NCBI GenBank assembly: GCA_039090855.1
Contig: CM077023.1
Coordinates: 85,101,127 to 85,165,126, forward strand
Length of the DNA: 64,000 bases
Reading direction: 5' to 3'
Source: Macrothele yani
Taxonomy: Eukaryota > Arthropoda > Arachnida > Araneae > Macrothelidae
Shown: one piece after another, positions 42,717 to 54,186 of the stretch
Layout: each line of letters begins with the position of its first letter
How positions within the stretch are numbered: the first letter of the stretch is position 1
The notes under the pieces: generated by a model
The model's input: the letters and a program-made list of their open reading frames with translations, nothing else
What the model was told of the DNA's origin: nothing
The model's database searches: none
Program-made: the position numbers and the translations under genes

Positions 42717-44255
42717 CACTGCCGGACAATTGCTAAGGACGGATGACAATAGCAACGATAGCAACCATAAAATGGAAGGCAAGAAAATGTGGAAATTAGC
42801 ATAAGTGCGGGATACAGTAAGACGTGTTGTGCGTATGCAAATTTTGGATTGCCGAACTTGTTCGTGACGTCATAGCGCTGATAAGAGACATAAAGGATTT
42901 TACGCGTATTGACCGTTGTTGTTCAAACGCAAAGTTGAAAGGGAAAGAATCAATTGATGAACTTGCTATTTTCAGTATGTCTTCCCGACATCACCTAGAT
43001 GATTTTACGCGTGGCAGTATTATTTGCAAGATTGAAGAAGGGCGAAAAATAACAGATGTTGCCAGGGAGTTCGACGTCAGCCACAGTGTTGTTTCAAGAC
43101 TTTGGAAATCATTTCAAACAAATGGAGAGTGTAGCAAACGTCGCGGGGGAGGTCGTGTTCGCAGTACGACACCTGCAGAAGATCGGTACATAGTGCTATC
43201 AACAAAAAGACACCGGCGCAGCACAGCTAGTGAGGTAGCAAATCAGTTTATGGCTGCTACTGGCAAGCGGATCTCCCGAAAAACTGTCGCCAGACGTTTG
43301 CATGAAGGAGAACTATACGCCAGCCGTCCTGTTGTGTGCATCCCATTGTCCAGACGTCACCGTACCGCCCGTTTGCAATGGTGCCATCAACATCGCAATT
43401 GGACTGATAACGACTGGTCTGCTGTCCTCTTCTCAGATGAGAGTAGATAGAGTCTATCGTCTGATTGCCGACGACAACTGATCTGGCGTGATAGTGGTAC
43501 TGCATATTGTCCAGCAAACATACAGGAAAGGGACCGATATCCGACATGTAGTGCCATTTTATGGTCTGGCATCATGATAAATGGTCGTACGTCCCTCTAT
43601 GTGCTTCCAACTGGGACTATGACTGGCCAACGATACATTAATGATGTTCTGCTACCTCATGTTCGCATGTTCCGTGATGCTGTCGGTGATAGATTCATTT
43701 TCATGGACGACAACGCAACATGTCATCGAACAGTCGCTGTCCAGGAGTGTCTTGAGAGCGAGGATATTCAACGCCTCGTATGGCCAGCACGTTCTCCAGA
43801 TCTGAATCCCATTGAAAATGTGTGGGATGCTTTGGGGAGGAGTCTTGCTGGTCGCCAATGCCCTCCAATAAACAAGGACACCCTCATCCGTGCACTGACA
43901 GAGGAATGGAATAAATTACCCCAACAGCTGCTTAATAATGTTGTGCAAAGCATGAACGACGTGTGTAATCTTTCATCGCCCTCCATGGTGGCCATATCCC
44001 GTATTGACATCTTACGCCGGAACGCCTGCGGACGGTAATTGCATTTTTTCACGTTTACGTATTCTGCACAAAATGGCCTGTTTGTCCCTTGAACACGTTC
44101 CAAAGCCTTCTGGATTTCAAAGCACAATAAATTGTCTTTCTTGTAATGTCCTGTCATTCTGACATTATTTGATTTCACTTGGCATCCAACCACACTTACT
44201 TTTTTATGCGCTATATAGCCGTTTATGATCCGTCCTTAGCAATTGTCCAGCAGTG
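42717..44255 (+). mobile_element. Tc1-like DNA transposon, family C, copy C2
   Basis: 1539 bp. The left end is CACTGCCGGACAATTGCTAA; the right end, reverse-complemented, differs from it at one position and extends the match to about 28 bp. It is inserted within a TA microsatellite, so the TA target duplication merges with the tract. Confidence 0.92.
42977..44038 (+). pseudogene. Tc1-like transposase with one nonsense codon (C2)
   Basis: Starts MSSRHHLDDFTRG at 42977. Helix-turn-helix segments (ITDVAREFDVSHSVVSRLWK) and a basic hook lead to LFSDESR, where a TAG at 43448-43450 interrupts the frame. The same frame then continues to 44038 through FMDDNATCH and [11 protein letters not shown], with DD34E spacing. 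All three catalytic residues are present. The conceptual length is 353 residues, the family norm. The C-terminus (SMNDVCNLSSP) is unlike other copies here and may be altered. Confidence 0.85.
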
Positions 44256-44269
44256 TATATATATATATA

Positions 44270-46021
44270 AAGAATTTTCCAGTAATTATGTAACCATCAG
44301 GTTTCTAAATAAAACCTATGATCATCTCAATGTTAGGAAGCTGTTCTACAATAATGCAATTTTTTTTCCCATCCACAGGCACCAGTCTATTGTAAGTTTT
44401 AAATATGTTAAGACCTTAGGGTCAATAGTTAAAAACTACAAACTTAATTCTTCGAGTTACATTCCTGTAATTACTACATGTTCTTGTGATGAACATAAAG
44501 AAATAGTTCACTATGATAAGAATTACAACCATATTATCACTGGAAACTTGAGTTTTGTTGAAAATGACAAGCTTAGGAATTTATTAGAGTATGGTTCTAA
44601 ATTTAGACCTTCCTTCACAATTTCCAAAGAAAGGATTCTTGAGAGCTTCACTCAAGATGTTAATAGGTACATTGTAAAAACCAGTTTAACATACAATCAG
44701 CCTATTGAGGCCTTTGCAGAATGGAAATATAACGTAATCAATAGCTTCACTTGTGAGTTGGCAGGTCTGGACTTTTGTTTCGATAGAAATCTCTTTTTCT
44801 CTGGAGATGCTAAAAGGTCACTCTCCAAACTACAAGACCTATTTATTTTACCACTACGGATAAAGCTAGCAATAATTTTGCAATTATCTGTAAGAAGTTC
44901 TATTTTGAATTGTTAACTATGGAACTCAATAATAGAGTAACCTACGAGCCCGTAAGTTATTCTACCAAGCAGTTAGAAAATCGGTTTAAGGCATTCTTCA
45001 AGAAACTTAAAATTCCACAAACTAGAAGATATGAGCCTGAATTTCCATTTTTTTTTTTTTTGCAACGGTTAAGTTTCATAAAGATCCTGTGAAGTTCAGG
45101 TTCATAGCTAGTGGAGTAAGGAGTCATAAAAAGAAAATAGATCTTGCTTTTGAAGATGTCTTAAAGAAGGTTTTGAAACACATTAGAAACTGTACTAATT
45201 TGATGTACAGAGATTTTTGGATAATTAATAATAATGCAGAAGTAATTTCCACTATACTCAAAGTAAGTCCCTTAGATATTAATAGTTATGATTTTGAGAA
45301 CCTATATACTAATCTGCCTCTATCAGATATAATCACTACCTTTAAAAAGCTGTATGCTGAATTTAAACTTAACCAATTTGTTAATGTAGGAGCCTGGAAC
45401 TCTTATCTCAATTGCTGCATAAAAAATAACCATATCTTATATAATAATACTCTCTATAAGCAAGTGAACGGTATACCCATGGGAACATCAACCTCCACGA
45501 GTATTGCTAATCTATTCCTGTTCTTTAAGGAATATAAATTCATTAAAAATCACTCCACCTGCTCAGATAACTACCTTTACACATTTAGATATATTGATGA
45601 TCTGCTGTGTATCAATAATTCAGAAGTTATAGAGAGTGATTTTGATAATATCTATCCTAGCTCTCTTAACTTATGTAAAACCAACTGCAGTAATCAGGAA
45701 CTTGAGTTCCTAGACTTAAGCATTAAGCTCAACAGAGGTAACCCATCTATTAGCCTCTTTGATAAAAGAGTTAATTTTCCTTTCAAAGTAATTAAATATC
45801 TACACTGGAATAATAACATATCAACCAAAGTAATTGAGAATGTACTAATTTCTCAGGTCCTAAGAATTTCAAGAATTTGCAGCAACAATTTGGACTTCAA
45901 TTACCACATTAATATACTATTAGACAGTTTTCTAGAGAACGAAATTCCTTCTTCTTTCATCAAAAGAACTTTAAGAAAAATTATTCTGAATAATAGAGTA
46001 AGGTTGGCAGATCTGCTTTAA
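44270..46021 (+). pseudogene. Naiad-type Penelope reverse transcriptase pseudogene
   Basis: Three consecutive frames make up one protein. The first (to about 44857) holds the linker TTCSCDEHK with the CxC motif (44479-44487) and then GNLSFVENDKLRNLLEYG. The second (44857-45047) has DKASNNFAIICKKFYFELLT. The third (45062-46021) has ATVKFHKDPVKFRFI, SYDFENLYTNLP (catalytic Asp of motif A), QVNGIPMGTSTSTSIANLF (motif B), FRYIDDLLC (motif C, 45590-45601) and LEFLDLSIKL. The second frame change falls in a run of 14 T at 45048-45061. Catalytic residues are intact, and no in-frame TGA occurs within the open parts. Confidence 0.8.
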
Positions 46022-46140
46022 TTTTCTACACAGTTATGATTCTGACCAATCAAAGCCGTTTGGAAGTTGGCTAGAGGATGCCTATTAACTACTAAAAGGA
46101 ACCTTAGTGCTATGGATATGAAGGTCCTATTAAAATAAAA
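44270..46140 (+). mobile_element. Penelope-like element, Naiad-type, 5'-truncated
   Basis: Abuts a (TA)n tract on its 5' side and fades into A-rich sequence after 46021. The coding part matches the Naiad/Chlamys branch, which places a GIY-YIG endonuclease before a CxC-bearing linker and the reverse transcriptase. The endonuclease is absent here because the copy starts just upstream of the linker. No pseudo-LTR was recognised. Confidence 0.7.
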
Positions 46141-49100
46141 AATTAAATAATATAGACAAAATCACAAAAAAAACTTAAAAATCTGTTTATAAAAGAAAAT
46201 AAAAACAAATAAAAAAGAAAACTAGTTATTCACTCACTAGAATAACTATACTAAAAATAGTTAAACTAACATTAAAATTAATAAGATTCTGAATAATCTA
46301 TAGAAGCTCACTAAGGTGATTTAATACATGCAAAGATTATTAAATACACCACTTGTGTATTTTATATTTCTCATGTATTCTGGAGAGTTAATTCTGCTCT
46401 TTCTGATCATACAGGTCCACAGTCTTAAGTATATATTTTTTTCTCTGGTTAAAATCTCTGCGAGTTGGTTTCTTTCAGTGTGAGGAGGCCATCAGCCCCA
46501 CCCACATGCCCCCCCCCCCCCCCCAGCGACTAGGGAGTGGCAGAGGTGTTTTTGGACGTTTGGGGAAAAGGTCAGCCATGTTTCCTCTTGCGTGGAGAAA
46601 GTTTAGTTGCATAAGAGGTAAGCTCTCTTCATTGTCTTTGGGTATTAGGTTTTATAAGTTCAATGTTTGTACTTCTTGTACTTTTTTTCTCTGTTGTTTT
46701 TTGCTTTTTAGCATTTAGGCACTGGCTAGTCTGTTAACTTTTTTGCGGGTTTTAACTCTTTCTTTTCTTGGTAACTTTGCGCGTTTTTTAGGAAACTTAG
46801 GCCCAGCAGCTGGCCAAGCATAGTTCCTTTACATTGCGCTGTATTTTCAAAGTAGTTAAGTTCTTAATAACAATTATTAATTATGCACTTAAAGCACTGC
46901 TGAAATACTTTGTACATATTGCAACCAATTGTTTATGTCATATAACTTTCACAAAGCATTTCTTTAGTTAATTATTGTCTTTAATTTAGTCTCGTTTTTG
47001 TGTTGTCAGAAGTTGTGGAGTAGGGGGTTTTAGAATCAAGTTTTCTTTCAAAAATCTGAGTTTTAAATAATTAATATTTCCTTTTTTAATTGCAATGTAA
47101 GTATTTGGAATACTTTTGCATTGCTATTCAGGTTTAAATTCTCTCTCAGGCGAACTTGGCATTTCGTTATAGCTGAACATTATTTCTAATTATTATGTCA
47201 CTCTCACAACTTGAGTTCTCTTTAATCTTCTTCTTTCTGTTTAATAGTAACAGATGAAGAGCATGGGTCGGGCCATGAAAGTTATGGATGCAAGCTAAAT
47301 TGTTAACTAAAGCTAGGTCATACAACTCTGCGGAGGTCATGACATATATATATTTTTTAAAACAATTTTTGGTGGGCTTATTACTTGCATCTATGGCTTT
47401 GCAGAAACCCATTTCCAACTAGGTCTTTGTGGAAGTGAGAAAATGCAGAGTTTTTGCTGGTCCTTGATAAAGCCAAGGCTCAGTATTCTCGACACTTTCT
47501 ACATTCAGTTGTTTTATTTTATTTTTTATCATTTCTCCTTTTACTCACACCGGTAGATACATAACCTTTTCTATGTTGTACTTGGTATGAGTCAAAAATA
47601 TATATATTTTTTTTTGCTTAGGTCTCTTCTTAATAGAATATATATATATTGGGAGATATCTCCTTTGTATTCCGTATATATATATATTGGGAGATATCTC
47701 CTCTGTATTCCTTTCTTGGGCGAATCGTTCTAATATCCAGTGTTGCTACTGGAAGCAGTTTTAAAGAAATAAATATAATTTATTCAAATATGAAACAGCA
47801 ATGAGATGCAAATTACCTATGAAGTAGTTCATTCTATATTGGCCGTCTGAAGATATCCCCATCCTGTCTGCCTTGTGAATGTGCAGATAGAGGAGCGCCA
47901 TTAGCAACGTGTTTGCACTTCTGAAAGTGGTTACAAAACACCGCCAGTTACGTCGACTGCGCTTGCTCGCGAAACCGAAGAGAAGCACGAGCTTTGAGAT
48001 AGTCTCTAACTCACAGAGCATACGTTCCCTGTCACCATTACGTGGTTTAGTTACACGGTGTCTTTTATGTTATGAATAATTTCTTTTCCTTTGATTTCGG
48101 TGCTGTTCTCACGTTTGTTTTACGATCTATCCGACATGTGGACAGCTGTTTTTTGATTACTTAGCGAGTTGCTTCTATTTATTTCTGTCTTTAAGCTGTG
48201 TTGGGAACAACCAGAATGAAGGGTAGTGTTTAAACTTACGTCGGGCCCTTAGAATATTAATGTCGCGAGTTAAAGTGCTAATGTGGTTGTATTTTATATT
48301 TTTCTAGAGAGAAATGAAGCTTTTGAAAGCAAAAATTTGGAAATTTTTATTTAAATGTGCCAACAAAAGTCTTGAGAGAAAAACAACATAAAAAAATCCT
48401 GCAGACGAAGAATATTCTCAGCTTTAGTGAGTGAAAAACACTTAACACGATAATAAAGTGTCATTTTTAATAGCATTTTATCATGCAGTGCTTCTTATAC
48501 TTTCTATTGTAGAAAAATGACACTTTCGAGAAGGTGCTGACTCCGTTGTTTCGATTTCAACATTTTATATTCTGAAATGCGTAGCCGCTTTTTCGCCTGA
48601 TACTGTGTGATCGCATTCTATTTAAATTTTATAAACTCTGTGAAAAATAAAGGTTTCTTAAAGTTAATAGTCCGTAATCTCTATTCTTCCCCGCTTGCTG
48701 TTATTGTTATTACTCCAGCACGTGCTGAAATCAGAAAACTTTAAATCGCGTGTACTAAAATACTTCCACCATCACATTTTGCACACTTGGCTAGTCAAAA
48801 ACATTGTATCTCTGAAAACCATATCTGCAATATGCTTTTAAGAATGCTAAAACTACATCTAAAGTATATTTCTCCATCCAGCCACAGCTAAGTCCCAAAT
48901 GGTCCCTGTATCAATCAATCGCGTTGCTTGTGAATATCATTTAAACGGCAACTTCCAATAGGAACACTGTTGTTAACACATGATAGTGCTTGAAAAAACA
49001 TTTTTTGACCTGCTAGTAGAGTCTTAAGTGTTATTTCGCTGGCTTGCATCGTTGAACACAGGCTAAAATGTTCTTTGACGAATAAGTGATAGTAAATTTA

Positions 49101-50647
49101 TATCTCTTGAAAAATTTGTATCTCTGAAAGCTGGCACAGAAAAAAGTATTTTTCTGTGCCATCTTTCAGCAGAGGACGATTACTGTGTGAAATAGAGTAA
49201 TCGTAAATATACATACATGTACACGAACGGTGCACATGTATAAGCTTTTGTTTATCAGAGCCGTAGCTAAGATTTTGGCCGCATATATCCATACATTAAA
49301 AACGCTCATTAAAGGAAAAATGTATTAATTTAAAACGTCATTATCATAAAATAATAACAGAATTCAACTGTGGGAAATACCTCATACGAAAAATTACAAT
49401 TATAGTTTTATCTTATAAAAACAATAAACAGCAGTCCGAGTAATGAAAATACTTGTTTGCTATTTTCAGCGTACATTACAAAAACAAACAGTTGTCTGAC
49501 ATATCTACAAATTAATTAACCTGACTTTTCGTGTCTTCAGTTTTTTACAGATTTCTCAATAATATCGTGAAAATATGTTTTTATACAAAAATCATATTGA
49601 GGACTTTCCCAAATACTGCTTTTATCTCTATCACGCGCATATCTCACGCCCAGGTCACCAGTTGTTTATGTTGACCTCCGGCTCAGAGTGTGACCTTCCA
49701 TCAGACCTGCCCTTCTTGTGGGGGATGCCACGATTCTTATAAACAACTCTTGAAAGGTCATTAAAAATGCTTACTTTTTATTGAGGTGTTTAGAAGTCCT
49801 TAGTTTTTGCCAAAAATGGCGAAAAGTGCTTACTTTGCCTACCTGGCTGTAGGAAATCCAGAAATCTAAATGTGGTGCCAGGTCTTCTGCTGCTGGTTGC
49901 CTACGTTGATGATGACATCATACGACGTCAGCTGAAGGCCCATGGGTTAAATTAAACTGACCCAGCAGATTCCTTCCAACGAGCCCCATCACCATACTAC
50001 GGTACCGATATTACACTTTTGTATTTTCCCCATTTTGTACATGCAAACAATAAATATTCAATTATACCACGAAAAAATTAAGGGCGACATTGAAATCTGA
50101 ACACGCAATATATCTTTATCGCATAAGAGATTATTCTCTGAAGTGGGAAAATTGATTCGACCAGCAAAACTGTCTTTTAAATTGCAAAAATTTTAACTTA
50201 TTACATCCACAAATTTAAAATACTTGGGAAATTATTGGAAATTTCATCAGCATACTTCAATTTTTATAGTTAAGTCTCGTGTAAGAGTATATTCGTGAAC
50301 ATTTCATTGTTGCGTATATGATTGGAAAAGTCCTTAAATAAATGCTTATTTTTCATGAGAGAAAAACAATGAAAATCATGTTTATAGTTAAATACAAAAT
50401 ATGTGCTTACTCGGGATTATAACCCAGGGGTTACGTCAATTTGGTTCGATAGTTTAGAAATGGATTCATGTACTTTTTCTTCCATGGCCTTGTGACCCAA
50501 AGACTTGCGGTCAACTTCTGGAGAAATAACAACAGCTCACTTCACCACTAAATTGCAGAATTCAAACATACATAAACATAATGAAAATATTGAAATGTGT
50601 AGAAAATCTGTGCTCGTGTACTAGTTTTAAACCTTACAGCGTCTAAT
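46141..50647. other. Unassigned sequence, 4.5 kb
   Basis: No gene or known element recognised. It holds a run of about 16 C at 46508-46523 and (TA)n tracts near 47343-47350 and 47596-47605. The 86-codon minus-strand frame at 47761-48021 has no recognisable domain. This is the largest stretch without an assigned repeat. Confidence 0.5.
47630..47713. repeat. Two-copy tandem repeat, 38-bp period, with a palindrome
   Basis: ATATATATATTGGGAGATAT and what follows recurs at a 38-bp interval; GGAGATATCTCC in each unit is a 12-bp palindrome. Confidence 0.85.
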
Positions 50648-50655
50648 TGCTATTT

Positions 50656-50876
50656 GCCGCCCCGATGGCGCAGTGTTCTAAGCGATGGCCTCTCATCATT
50701 AGTCCGAACGGGGTCCGGGTTCGAATCCCGGTGAGGCATGGATGTTGTGTTTGTCTTACTGCACTGGCTCTCTCTCTTCCCTGGAACCAGTGACCCTAAA
50801 TTAGGGACGGGCGACTGCTTATAGCCCACTGAGTTGTTCCCGGTTGTCGTTAAACCTCCAATAAAAAAAAAAAAAA
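50656..50876 (+). repeat. SINE family 1, near consensus
   Basis: Head GCCGCCCCGATGGCGCAG, perfect B box GGTTCGAATCCC, and A tail. TGCTATTT (50648-50655) and TACTATTT (50877-50884) flank it as an 8-bp target duplication with one mismatch. Confidence 0.92.
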
Positions 50877-51114
50877 TACTATTTATTTAACTACGTATCT
50901 GAAACACCGTATGGCGCCTATGGTAGAGGGTAAGTATCAGCTGTATACAGGGCACACACATAAGTACATGCATATACTTACAAACAGTTAGATAAAGTTT
51001 ATCTTATGAGTTCATGTTCATTATTAAACGTAGCTTGCGATTAAATACATCGTATACTTCTTAGTTGTGCCAATGCATTGAGTAAAACCTTTTTTTTTCT
51101 ACCGTTTCTTTTTT

Positions 51115-51289
51115 CGAAGGTTTAATGACCACAGTTAGCAACTCGATGGGTTACAAGCAGTCTCCCATCCCGAATTTAGGGCCACTGATCCCAGGGAAGA
51201 GAGAGATCTAATGCCGGAAGGCAAACACAACATCCATGCCTCATCGGGATTCGAACAATCACCCTACTCAGCCAGCACTTAGAACACTT
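51115..51289 (-). repeat. SINE family 1, diverged, head incomplete
   Basis: Body and part of the head on the minus strand; stops at the T run of the next copy, which may have inserted into it. Confidence 0.8.
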
Positions 51290-51500
51290 TTTTTTTGATT
51301 GAAGATTTAACGACCACCGTGAGCAACTCAATGGGCTATAAGCAGTCGCCCGTCCCTAATTTAGAGTCACTGGTTCCAGGGAAGGGAGAGAGCCAGTGCC
51401 GTAAGACAAACACAACATCCATGCCTCACCGGGATTCAAATCCGGACCCCTTTCGGACGAATGATCAGAGGCCATCGCTTAGACCACTGCGCCCCCCGTT
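51290..51500 (-). repeat. SINE family 1
   Basis: Near-consensus minus-strand copy directly following the previous one. The outermost head bases are altered (GCGCCCCCCG for GCGCCACCGG). Confidence 0.88.
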
Positions 51501-51525
51501 TCTTCCAGTACCAATTAAAATGAAC

Positions 51526-51814
51526 TGTAAGATATTTAATTTCTTACTGTTATTTGTAGCCAATAGATGGCAACAGAGCTATGTCTCGTTTTTGCTCTCG
51601 TGCTGTGATGAGAGTTTGTTTATTATTATTATGGTAGCAGCAGCGGTTGTTAATAGTTGTGAGGTTTTTTTGTTCGTTGGTTGAGTGAGAATTTCTTACG
51701 GAAATGTATAGAGTGAGTGATCATTAATTATGGTGACATTAAAGTAGCTCATAGAGCTAATTTTTAATAATACAGTCCTCTTGAGTTGAGTGTTTAGTGA
51801 GTGAACATTCTACA
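51526..51814 (+). repeat. BEL 5' LTR
   Basis: 289 bp, starts TGTAAGATATT and ends ATTCTACA (TG...CA). By eye it differs from the 3' LTR at two places only: one T in a T run and one T/G substitution. Confidence 0.95.
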
Positions 51815-51829
51815 TTTTTTGGCCCGTCG

Positions 51830-52285
51830 AGCCGGAAATCCTTCGACCGTGTACATGGTGGCTGCTACTTCGAATCTTCCTTCATTTTTGATCAGTTCGA
51901 ACAGGAAATCCTTCGACCGTTTACATAGTGGCTGCTATTTCGAATCATTCTTTATTTTTTGGTCCGTTTGTTTTGCCGGAAATCCTTCGACCGTTTACAT
52001 AGTGGCTGCTATTTCGAATCATTCTTCATTTTGGTCCATTCCAGCCGGAAACCTTCGACCGTGTACATGGTGGCTGCTACTTCGAGTCATCCTTCATTTT
52101 TGATCAGTTCGAACAGGAATTGCCTTCGACCGTTTTTACATGGTGGCTGCTACTTCGAGTTTGGGTTCGGCGATTTTAAATTTATTGTTATTCGATTTAA
52201 ACTTATAGTTTTGAGTGTTTTGTTAACATTTTAATTATGGAAGCTGGAATCATTTTCGAACGTTTTAAATAGTGGCTGCTATTCG
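51830..52285 (+). repeat. Tandem leader repeats of the BEL element
   Basis: CTTCGACCGTTTACATAGTG-like units start at 51841, 51911, 51985, 52053 and 52134, each followed by GTGGCTGCTA and a TTCGA-containing segment. A sixth, decayed unit lies near 52250-52285. They lie in the untranslated leader between LTR and gag, where packaging or translation signals would be expected; that role is inference. Confidence 0.85.
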
Positions 52286-52301
52286 ATTTATGTTTGGTGT
52301 T

Positions 52302-52526
52302 TTTTTTTTTTTTTTTTTGATTGGAGGTTTAACGACCACCGTGAGCAACTCAATGGGCTATAAGCAGTCGCCCGTCCCTAATTTAGGGTCACTGGTTCCA
52401 GGGAAGGGAGAGAGCCAGTGCCGTAAGACAAACACAACATCCATGCCTCACCGGGATTCGAACCCGGACCCCTTTCGGACGAATGATCAGAGGCCATCGC
52501 TTAGACCACTGCGCCACCGGGGCGGC
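52302..52526 (-). repeat. SINE family 1 inside the BEL leader
   Basis: Full-length minus-strand copy ending with head GCGCCACCGGGGCGGC. GTTTGGTGTT flanks it on both sides (52292-52301 and 52527-52536), a perfect 10-bp target duplication. Confidence 0.94.
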
Positions 52527-52645
52527 GTTTGGTGTTGATTATCGGCAAGTCGGTGATGAGATTGAAAGTGCGTGATAAAACCAAGTGAGTGTTCGAAACT
52601 GATTTTACCTTACAGGTTTAGAACGCTTTTGCTGACATTCTAATT

Positions 52646-53182
52646 ATGGAGGCACTAAAGATAAAAAAACGTGTATTTAAAGCGTCTTTAACAAAACTTC
52701 GAGATAAGATTGAATCGAGTGATTTTGAGCAGTTGCACAGTGCTAGTCCGGAAGTGTTATTATGTAGATCGAAATCAGAAGCTATTGAGTCAAAGAAAGC
52801 AGAGGTTTTTGAAAGAATTTTTGAGTCCTGCGCTCCGGTTGAAGTGGATGGATTTATAGCTGAAACAGAGGAGCTACAGGAAATTATTGATAATTTGTCT
52901 CTAATACTGCTGAGGAAAGTGTCTGGACATGTGCTTCTGACAAATAATAACACGGCGAGTGAAAAATCAGTGTGCCACCCCGGTGGCGCAGTGGTCTAAG
53001 GCGCTGGCCTCTGATCATTCGTCCGTAAGGGGTCCGGGTTCGAATCCCGGTCAGGCATGGATGTTGTGCTTGTCTTACGGCACTGGCTCTCTCCCTTCCC
53101 TGGAACCAGTGACCCTAAATTAGGGATGGGCGACTGCTTATAGCCCATTGAGTTGCTCACGGTGGTCGTTAAACCTCCAATC

Positions 53183-53214
<32 letters not shown>

Positions 53215-54186
53215 ATGCCGTTTCGCCTGCCGGAATTGTCAATTCCAATATTTAGTGGTGGAGATGCCACTCAGTGGCTCTCTTTCCAAGATTTGTTTAC
53301 AGCGTCTGTGTCATCGAATGATAATTTGTCTGGTTCACAGAAACTTCAGTATTTGAAAGGGTGTCTGAGAGGAAATGCTCTTCGTATCGTCCAATCATTG
53401 TTATTGTGTGATGCCAATTTCGAGGTTGCGTGGGATTTGTTGAAAAAGCGATATTCTAATAAACGTGAGTTGGTCTTCAATATTATAAGGAAATTAGTTT
53501 CGCTGCCAGCGGTCAACAGTGAGTCTACTGCTCAGCTTTTAAATATTGTTGACAGCACTATTGAATGTGTTCGTGCTTTAGAGAGTCTTGAGTTGTAGTG
53601 TGAAGGAGTTGCCGACACTCTGCTGCTGTTTATTGTGCAGAATAAGTTGGATATAACAACTCGTGGATGGTGGGAGAGAACCTTAGAAGCAGACAGTATT
53701 CCTCAACTAAATCAGCTGTTGGAGTTTATACAGAGGCATGTGCGTACGTTAAGAGGTGACAAGGTGATCTCTTATAGAAGGCCTGTTCAACCTAAGGTTT
53801 CATCGTTTGTTTCGGAAGTAAAGAGTAGGTGTTTATTTTGTAAATTGAATCACCATTTGAACAAGTGTAATAATTTCTTAAGGCTGACTGTTCAGAAAAG
53901 AGTAGAATTTGTAAAACACCAAAAATTATGCTTCAACTGTTTATTGCCGAATCATCTAGTGAGCCGTTGCCAGAGTAAATATTCTTGCAGAATTTGTGCT
54001 CGAAATCATAATACCTTACTGTGCTTTCGTAATGAAGTTAAGCAATGTAATGAAGAACCAGAGTTTAGGACGCAAGTTATATCTCCAACTACTACAACTG
54101 TTGAGAGTAAAGAGCCCAAGCACCACTTTGGAGAAAGGACTCGAGTCAACATCATCGACGATTGCGTCGTGTGTTTCAGATTTTAA
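52646..54186 (+). pseudogene. BEL gag, interrupted by a SINE
   Basis: Starts MEALKIKKRVFKASL at 52646. The N-terminal helical region runs to SEKS at about 52972, where a SINE with its target duplication (245 bp in all) is inserted. Reading resumes at MPFRLPELSIPIFSGGD (53215), in the register expected if the SINE is skipped. A TAG at 53596-53598 interrupts the capsid-like part. Zinc knuckles CFNCLLPNHLVSRC and CRICARNHNTLLC follow near 53930-54030. Gag would coat the element RNA in cytoplasmic particles. A frame change into protease occurs between about 54040 and 54165. Confidence 0.85.
52973..53206 (+). repeat. SINE family 1 inside BEL gag
   Basis: Full-length plus-strand copy with perfect B box and a tail of about 29 A. 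AAAAATCAGTG (52962-52972) and AAAAATCAATG (53207-53217) flank it as an 11-bp target duplication with one mismatch. Confidence 0.94.

Noticed and set aside
47761..48021. An 86-codon minus-strand frame
   Set aside because: No domain, no related copy in the window and no splice or promoter context that I can support.
52272..52538. An 88-codon frame that recurs across the window (also near 7083, 51295, 52996, 58512, 60663)
   Set aside because: It is the minus-strand reading of SINE family 1; presence in each young copy reflects shared sequence, not a protein.
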